From contig JAEUJT010000430.1 of assembly GCA_016793525.1 (NCBI GenBank), positions 1-5,619 on the forward strand: a stretch of 5,619 nt of DNA. Direction: 5' to 3'. Origin of the DNA: Archangium sp. (lineage in GTDB: Bacteria; Myxococcota; Myxococcia; Myxococcales; Myxococcaceae). The notes under the pieces were generated by a model. That model was not told the DNA's origin and ran no database searches. It saw only the letters and a list, made by a program, of their open reading frames with translations. Shown one piece after another: positions 1-3,600 of this stretch. How positions within the stretch are numbered: the stretch's first letter is position 1; every line of letters begins with the position of its first letter. Both the position numbers and the translations under genes were made by a program.

Positions 1-642
1 GCCGACGCGCTGCGGCTGTACGAGCTGTTCATGGGCCCGCTGGAGCAGGTGAAGCCCTGGCAGATGGCCGGCGTGGCGGGCGTGCAGCGCTTCCTCGAGC
101 GGCTGTGGCGGTTGGTGGTGAACGAGGAGACCGGGGCCGTCAACGCCAAGCTCTCCGATGACGCGGCGGCGAGCGAGGTGGGCCTCACCAAGGCGCTCCA
201 CGCGTGCATTCAGCGGGTCGAAAAAGACACGCTCGGCTTGCGCTTCAACACCGCCATCAGCCAGATGATGACGTTCGCCAACGAGGCCACCTCGGCCAAG
301 GTGGTGTCGAAAGACACCATGCGCACCTTCGCCAAGGTGCTGTCGCCCTACGCGCCGCACCTCGCCGAAGAGCTCTGGGCGCGGCTCGGCGGCGTGGGGC
401 TCGTCTGCCAGCAGCCGTACCCGGCCTTCGACGCGGCGCTGCTGGTGGAAGACAGCATCACCTACGCGGTGCAGGTGCTGGGCAAACTGCGAGGCGAAGT
501 GCGGGTGCCGGTCAACGCCACCGAAGCCGAGGTGCGCGCCGCGGCCGAAGCCGACGAGAAGGTGAAGGCGGCGTTGGCGGGCAAAACGGTGAAGAAGTTC
601 GTGTTCGTGCCCAAGCGGCTGGTGAACTTCGTTGTTGGGTAG
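1..642 (+). CDS. leuS: Leucyl-tRNA synthetase, C-terminal 213 residues (5' end outside window)
   Basis: This is the 3' end of the class I synthetase that charges tRNA-Leu in the cytoplasm. The frame is open from base 1 and ends at TAG 640-642. The opening residues DALRLYELFMGPLEQVKPW match the conserved LeuRS stretch at the start of the helical anticodon-binding domain, which here spans about residues 1-150 of the fragment and includes LSPYAPHLAEELW. The last 60 or so residues (from about YAVQVLGKLRGEVRVP to KRLVNFVVG) are the small bacterial LeuRS C-terminal domain that contacts the tRNA elbow. The Rossmann core, editing domain and KMSKS loop lie upstream of the window. The coding sequence overlaps the start of lptE by 11 bases, an arrangement related to the leuS-lptE order known from enterobacteria. 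Nothing suggests damage. The identification is very secure. Confidence 0.97.
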   Translation, partial: ADALRLYELFMGPLEQVKPWQMAGVAGVQRFLERLWRLVVNEETGAVNAKLSDDAAASEVGLTKALHACIQRVEKDTLGLRFNTAISQMMTFANEATSAKVVSKDTMRTFAKVLSPYAPHLAEELWARLGGVGLVCQQPYPAFDAALLVEDSITYAVQVLGKLRGEVRVPVNATEAEVRAAAEADEKVKAALAGKTVKKFVFVPKRLVNFVVG

Positions 643-1114
643 AGCCGCGCTGACGGCGCTGTTGCTGACGGGGTGCGGCTACCGCTTCATCGCCCCCGCC
701 AGCACGCTGCCAGCGGGCCTGAAGTCGGTGCACGTGCCGGTGTTCGTCAACGCCACGCCCGAGGCCGGCGTCGAGGCGCTGTGCACGCAGTCGTTGCGCG
801 ACGTGTACCTGCGCAACGGCCTCCTCGGTGGGGAGGGCGCCGACGGTCGCATCGAGGGCACGGTGGTGTCAGTGTCCTCCGTTCCGCTCACGGTCAGCCC
901 CCGGCGCTTGCCGAACTACCGGCTGGCCATGGTGGTGACGCTGAAGCTGATGCGCGGTACGACGCCGATCCACGCGGTCACCGTCACCGGCGGAGAGGAG
1001 TTCCCCGGCGGGGCCGACATGTTGTGGTCGGAGACCTGGCGCGGGGCGGCCATGCGCCGGGTCATCGACAACCTGATGCGCGAGGCCTCCGAGCGCCTCG
1101 CCACGGGTTGGTAA
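632..1114 (+). CDS. lptE: LptE-family LPS assembly outer-membrane lipoprotein
   Basis: The predicted 160-residue protein resembles LptE, the outer-membrane lipoprotein that plugs the LptD barrel and helps insert lipopolysaccharide into the outer leaflet. It has a very short signal peptide with lipobox LTGC, so Cys15 would be the lipidated first residue of the mature protein. The CGYRF that follows is typical of LptE N-termini. The body fits the small alpha/beta LptE fold: beta strands around VHVPVFVN, a helix after it, IEGTVVSVSS, LAMVVTLKLMR, and a C-terminal helix ending MREASERLATGW. Length is normal for the family. An in-frame TGA at 623-625 forces the start downstream, so TTG 632 or the adjacent TTG 635 must be used. 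GGTGA at 621-625 is a weak possible ribosome binding site. The start lies inside leuS, which suggests translational coupling. LptE sequences diverge strongly, so the call rests on lipobox, size, CGYRF and position after leuS. Confidence 0.85.
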   Translation: MLGRAALTALLLTGCGYRFIAPASTLPAGLKSVHVPVFVNATPEAGVEALCTQSLRDVYLRNGLLGGEGADGRIEGTVVSVSSVPLTVSPRRLPNYRLAMVVTLKLMRGTTPIHAVTVTGGEEFPGGADMLWSETWRGAAMRRVIDNLMREASERLATGW

Positions 1115-1131
1115 GGCTGCGGCGTGTACCG

Positions 1132-1383
1132 GCAGTTGGTGACCGGCCCACAGACGTTCGCGTCACAGAACCCAGCGCATTGGAAGGAGTTGGCGCAGCT
1201 CTCGCCGGTCGTTCCGAGCCGAACGCAGACCTCGGTCAGATTCGATGCAGAGGCCGTGCAGAAGAACCCGTCGGCGCAGTCCACGTCGTAGTCGCACGTA
1301 CCGCCAGCGCCGAAGGGGGCGGTGATCGCGAGGCACCAGTGCGTCGGCGCGCAGTCATCGTTCGAGGTGCAACCGGTCTGTCG
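1132..1383 (-). pseudogene. Remnant of a secreted Cys-rich (Dickkopf-N-like) protein
   Basis: Read on the minus strand from just after an in-frame TGA (1386-1384), this frame has 12 cysteines in about 75 residues. They fall in three similar modules: TGCTSNDDCAPTHWC, GTCDYDVDCADGFFC and ESCANSFQCAGFCDANVC. The recurring C-x5-C-x5-C spacing, with acidic residues before the middle Cys and G/H-x-C after, is typical of disulfide-rich extracellular repeats common in myxobacterial surface and lipoproteins. The frame has no signal peptide and no ATG; the only usable start inside it is GTG at 1284. After the last Cys there is no stop, and the frame runs on into sequence antisense to lptE, losing all Cys pattern. 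Both ends therefore look cut off. I read it as a piece of a once longer gene left by rearrangement. A short intact protein from GTG 1284 is possible but less likely, since such domains need export to form disulfides. Confidence 0.6.
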
Positions 1384-1410
1384 TCATGAAGTCCCCCGTG
1401 AGTCGCCGGC

Positions 1411-1451
1411 AAAAAACACGAAGAGCCGCGACACCCGCAGGTGCGCGGCTC
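1411..1451 (-). terminator. Intrinsic terminator of rpsT
   Basis: On the minus strand, 23 bases past the rpsT stop codon, GAGCCGCG (1451-1444) pairs with CGCGGCTC (1430-1423). The stem continues inward as CACC/GGTG across one bulged T, closed by the loop TGCG. That gives a 12-bp GC-rich stem followed by TTCGTG and then six Ts (1416-1411). This is a classical Rho-independent terminator. It works only for the rpsT direction. Confidence 0.9.
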
Positions 1452-1473
1452 AGGGCGGTACCGCTCGCGCTGC

Positions 1474-1755
1474 TTACTTCTGTGCGGCGGTAGCGGTCTT
1501 GACCGACAGGTTGTGCGCCAGGCGGGCCACACGGCGCTGCGCGTTGCGGCGGTGCAGCACGCCCTTGCTCGCCGCCTTGTTCAGCAGGCTGGTGGCGTGC
1601 TTGAGCGCGTCTTTCGCCTTCGAGGCGTCGCCGCCGGTGATGGCTTCGCGGGCCTTCTTGATCGCCGACTTCACTTCAGACTTCACGGCGACGTTGCGCG
1701 CGTTGCGCTTCAGGGACTGACGGTGACGCTTTTCGGCGGAGTGGGTGTTGGCCAC
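1474..1755 (-). CDS. rpsT: 30S ribosomal protein S20
   Basis: The 93-residue, lysine/arginine/alanine-rich protein is S20, a primary 16S rRNA-binding protein of the small subunit. The N-terminus MANTHSAEKRHRQSLKRNARN follows the family signature MANxxSAxKRxRQ. Then come VKSEVKSAIKKAREAI, an acidic GGDASKA turn, and the conserved region around ASKGVLHRRNAQRRVARL, matching the three-helix bundle. Length is within the usual 85-95 residues. The start is GTG at 1755-1753, which gives the canonical second residue Ala and has a good ribosome binding site five bases upstream. The gene has its own promoter and terminator, so it is a single-gene unit, convergent with lptE and divergent from the gene at 1905. 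In E. coli rpsT also uses a non-ATG start (UUG) and S20 represses its own translation; whether the GTG here has a similar role is inference. Confidence 0.98.
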   Translation of the reverse strand: MANTHSAEKRHRQSLKRNARNVAVKSEVKSAIKKAREAITGGDASKAKDALKHATSLLNKAASKGVLHRRNAQRRVARLAHNLSVKTATAAQK

Positions 1756-1760
1756 GGGTT

Positions 1761-1768
1761 CTTTCCTT
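1761..1768 (-). promoter_or_regulatory. Ribosome binding site of rpsT
   Basis: AAGGAAAG on the minus strand ends five bases before the GTG start of rpsT. It is one of the clearest Shine-Dalgarno-like sites in the window and settles the choice of the GTG start. Confidence 0.75.
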
Positions 1769-1793
1769 ACAGAGAGAAAAAAGAAGAGGTCCG

Positions 1794-1822
1794 CGTCTAG
1801 CGTCGACGCCCCGGGGAGTCAA
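1794..1822 (-). promoter_or_regulatory. Probable sigma70-type promoter of rpsT
   Basis: On the minus strand a TTGACT hexamer (1822-1817, five of six bases of the -35 consensus) is followed after exactly 17 bases by TAGACG (1799-1794), which keeps T1, A2 and A4 of the -10 consensus. Transcription would start near 1787 and give a leader of about 30 bases carrying the ribosome binding site. The strong -35, ideal spacing and position in front of a ribosomal protein gene support it; the -10 is weak. The spacer contains two adjoining 8-bp palindromes, CGTCGACG and CCCCGGGG (1801-1816). Confidence 0.6.
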
Positions 1823-1856
1823 CGCGTCAGGCTCACTCTCGGCGTGACGCCCGTTC

Positions 1857-1870
1857 GAGCGCAGGCGCTC
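1857..1870. repeat. Short perfect inverted repeat between rpsT and the 1905 gene
   Basis: GAGCGC (1857-1862) and GCGCTC (1865-1870) form a perfect 6-bp dyad with a 2-base centre, in the 149-base gap between divergent genes and 35 bases before the ATG at 1905. No T-run follows on either strand, so it is not a terminator. It could be an operator, but short GC palindromes are common by chance in DNA of this composition. Confidence 0.3.
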
Positions 1871-1904
1871 AGCGAAAAATCGACACTCCGGTACCCTTGG
1901 CGCC

Positions 1905-2795
1905 ATGCACCGCGCGCTGACGGGGGCGATGGTCGTGGCGACGCTCTCGTGCGGTGTGCCCGAGCGGCAGTCGCATTCGCTTTCGCTGAACCTGCTGCTG
2001 GCCGACGGCACAACCGCGTCGGTTCGGCTCAATGGGCCCGCGGGCTTCGGGGGCGTCGCTGGCACGTCGACGGTTCGGGCGAGCTGGCCCTTCATCGCCG
2101 ACGAGCGCGAAGATCGGTTCGTCACCGAATTGACCCCGTGGCGCCTGGGCACCTTTGAGGCGCACGCGTACGAGGCGCGGGTCGGCGGCGCGGCCTACCG
2201 GGAGACCTCGGAGCGCGTTCTTCGGCTCCACGTCGAGCGGATCCAGTGGAACCACGCCGCACATTTTCCGTGGACTCACCATGGGCGCATCTCGGGCCAC
2301 ATCGGCGATGTCGCGGTCTCCGGCGCGTTCACCACCAGCGAGAGCGGCGACTGCGACAACCCGCGCACCCGCCCTGGGGCGATGACGTGCGGTACCCTCT
2401 GGCCAGTCGACTTCGAGGCCGGCGAGCCGGCGAAGCAGCTCCGCTTCGAGGTGGTGGGCCTCGCCAGCACCTGCCCGACGGCCATTCGCAACCGGTTCTT
2501 TGATGGCACCTCGGCGTCGTTGACGCGCGAGCGCTTTCGCGTGGGCTCGGCGCAGGAGGTGCCGTGCGTCGCGACCGACCTCCCCTCCGAAGTGGCGAGC
2601 GGCTGGAAGCGGGTGCCGACGACGCGCATCACGTGCGGGCTCGACACGGTCATCGAGGTCGACGGGTGCCGTTGGGCGACGACGGTGAATGTGTTCGACC
2701 AGCTCCAGCTCTTCATCACCGCGGCGGTGGTCGACGGGAGCTGCGGGCCGCAGGCATGCCTGCTCACCGCGCCGCTGCTGCCGCCGGTGCCGTGA
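1905..2795 (+). CDS. Exported Cys-rich protein of unknown function, possible lipoprotein
   Basis: I do not recognise this 296-residue protein. Its first 15 residues have Arg3 and then a hydrophobic run (ALTGAMVVATLS) ending at Cys16, so it is probably exported. The sequence before Cys16 (TLSC) is a poor lipobox, so lipidation is uncertain. Eight further cysteines lie in the second half (Cys150, 162, 190, 221, 244, 255, 280, 285), an even number that could make four disulfides outside the cytoplasm. The first half has alternating beta-strand-like stretches (LSLNLLLADGTTASVRLNG, RVLRLHVERIQW) and no Cys, suggesting two domains. The protein ends in a proline-rich LLPPVP. ATG 1905 is the natural start; no Shine-Dalgarno sequence precedes it, and TACCCT at 1892-1897 could be a -10 placed for a leaderless or near-leaderless message. 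Codon use fits the neighbours, so it is a real gene. A gap of 106 bases separates it from the next gene. Confidence 0.8.
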   Translation: MHRALTGAMVVATLSCGVPERQSHSLSLNLLLADGTTASVRLNGPAGFGGVAGTSTVRASWPFIADEREDRFVTELTPWRLGTFEAHAYEARVGGAAYRETSERVLRLHVERIQWNHAAHFPWTHHGRISGHIGDVAVSGAFTTSESGDCDNPRTRPGAMTCGTLWPVDFEAGEPAKQLRFEVVGLASTCPTAIRNRFFDGTSASLTRERFRVGSAQEVPCVATDLPSEVASGWKRVPTTRITCGLDTVIEVDGCRWATTVNVFDQLQLFITAAVVDGSCGPQACLLTAPLLPPVP

Positions 2796-2861
2796 GGGGG
2801 CCCTCGACTCCTTCACGGACGGAGATCGCCTTCGCCGCGAGCGGCAACTGAGGCCCCGAGA

Positions 2862-2884
2862 TTCGGCTAGGTTCGCCAGCCGAA
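2862..2884. repeat. Perfect 7-bp inverted repeat upstream of the DUF1571 gene
   Basis: TTCGGCT (2862-2868) and AGCCGAA (2878-2884) are exact complements separated by nine bases, 17 bases before the ATG at 2902. No T-run follows, so it is not a typical terminator for the upstream gene. TAGGTT at 2868-2873 inside it is a weak -10-like hexamer. It could be an operator or a leader hairpin for the two-gene unit downstream, or chance. Confidence 0.35.
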
Positions 2885-2901
2885 CAGAGGGCGGTTCCGA
2901 C

Positions 2902-3600
2902 ATGTGGCAGCTGTGTTTCGTAGGAATGGTGCTGGCTCAGGTCGACGGCGGCTCCGGCTCCGGTGACATCGGCGACGTGCTGAAGCGCGCGCAGCAGGCC
3001 GTGGTCGCGCTGGGCACCTACCGGTACCACATGGTGAGCCAAGAGCGTGTCGGCGGCACGCTGCTCCCGGAGAACGAGGTCGACCTCTTCGTGCGAGAAA
3101 CGCCCTTCGCCGTGCGCCTCGAATACGTGGGCGGTCCTGCCAAGGGTCGTTTCATCATCTACGACCCGGCAGTGCGTGCAGACGAGTTCCGGGTGCGTGA
3201 GAGCGGGCTGCTGCGCGTCACGGGGGCCTGGTGGGTGCCCGTCGACAGCCCATTGGCGAAACGCACCAGCAACCACTCGGTGCGGGAAGCCGGCCTCGGG
3301 CGGCTGCTCGATCGTCTGGCGCGCAATCACGTCATGGCTGCCCCTTTGGGCGGCTTCGCGATGAGTGCTCCGAAAACGGACGCGCAGGGCCACCGCTGCG
3401 CCGACTTTCGTGCGCCCGAGGGCAAGGTGCACTTCGACTATCGGGTGACGCACCTCTGCTCCGACCCCGTCACGGGCCTGGTGACGCGTGTTGAAGGCTA
3501 CGACGACGCGGGCGCGCTGCTCGAGCGCTTCGCCTTCACCGACATTCAGCGCGCAACGCTGTCCGACGACTTCTTGCACCCGGTGCGCGCCAAGCTGTGA
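2902..3600 (+). CDS. DUF1571-family exported protein
   Basis: The 232-residue product matches my recollection of the DUF1571 family, proteins of unknown role found in myxobacteria and planctomycetes. Family-like stretches are ALGTYRYHMVSQERVGGTLL (residues 36-55), the strand segment VDLFVRETPFAVRLEYVGGP (60-79), KGRFIIYDP (81-89), and PVDSPLAKRTSNHSVREAGL (113-132). The overall strand-rich pattern recalls LolA/LolB-like lipid carriers, but that link is an inference. A short hydrophobic N-terminus (FVGMVLA) with possible cleavage before Gln13 suggests export; it lacks the usual basic residue near the start, which is odd. Cys166 and Cys186 could form a disulfide. ATG 2902 is chosen because upstream in-frame codons are low-complexity, overlap the previous gene, and offer no better start nearby; GAGG at 2887-2890 is a weak binding site. 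The stop overlaps the next gene's start (GTGA), so the two are almost surely co-expressed. Confidence 0.85.
   Translation: MWQLCFVGMVLAQVDGGSGSGDIGDVLKRAQQAVVALGTYRYHMVSQERVGGTLLPENEVDLFVRETPFAVRLEYVGGPAKGRFIIYDPAVRADEFRVRESGLLRVTGAWWVPVDSPLAKRTSNHSVREAGLGRLLDRLARNHVMAAPLGGFAMSAPKTDAQGHRCADFRAPEGKVHFDYRVTHLCSDPVTGLVTRVEGYDDAGALLERFAFTDIQRATLSDDFLHPVRAKL

Larger units (their letters stand above)
1115..1473. other. Gene-poor stretch between convergent lptE and rpsT
   Basis: No intact gene is supported in these 359 bases. They contain a minus-strand remnant of a cysteine-rich protein (1132-1383) and the rpsT terminator (1411-1451), each listed separately. I see no intrinsic terminator facing lptE: the rpsT hairpin is not followed by a T-run on the plus strand. 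The leuS-lptE transcript must therefore end by another route, possibly Rho, or run antisense into rpsT. holA, which follows lptE in enterobacteria, is not here. Confidence 0.7.

Noticed and set aside
673..1389. Plus-strand open frame overlapping lptE in another frame
   Set aside because: Very Arg-rich with no motif; the lptE frame has a lipobox and family features.
1423..1451. Hairpin as a shared, bidirectional terminator for lptE and rpsT
   Set aside because: The T-run occurs only on the minus-strand side; on the plus strand the hairpin is followed by AGGGCGGTACC, so it should not stop lptE transcripts.
1880..1885. TCGACA as a -35 element for the gene at 1905
   Set aside because: Good match to TTGACA, but the -10 position 17 bases further falls on the start codon and shows no -10-like sequence.
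2689..2901. N-terminal extension of the DUF1571 protein from an upstream start at 2689
   Set aside because: The extra 71 residues are Ser/Arg-rich, overlap the preceding gene and would place the hydrophobic export segment in the interior.
1869..2903. Minus-strand open frame of about 344 codons opposite the 1905 gene
   Set aside because: Arg-rich, low-complexity shadow with no recognisable motif; it would cover the gap before the DUF1571 gene. The plus-strand frame has an export signal and a paired Cys pattern.
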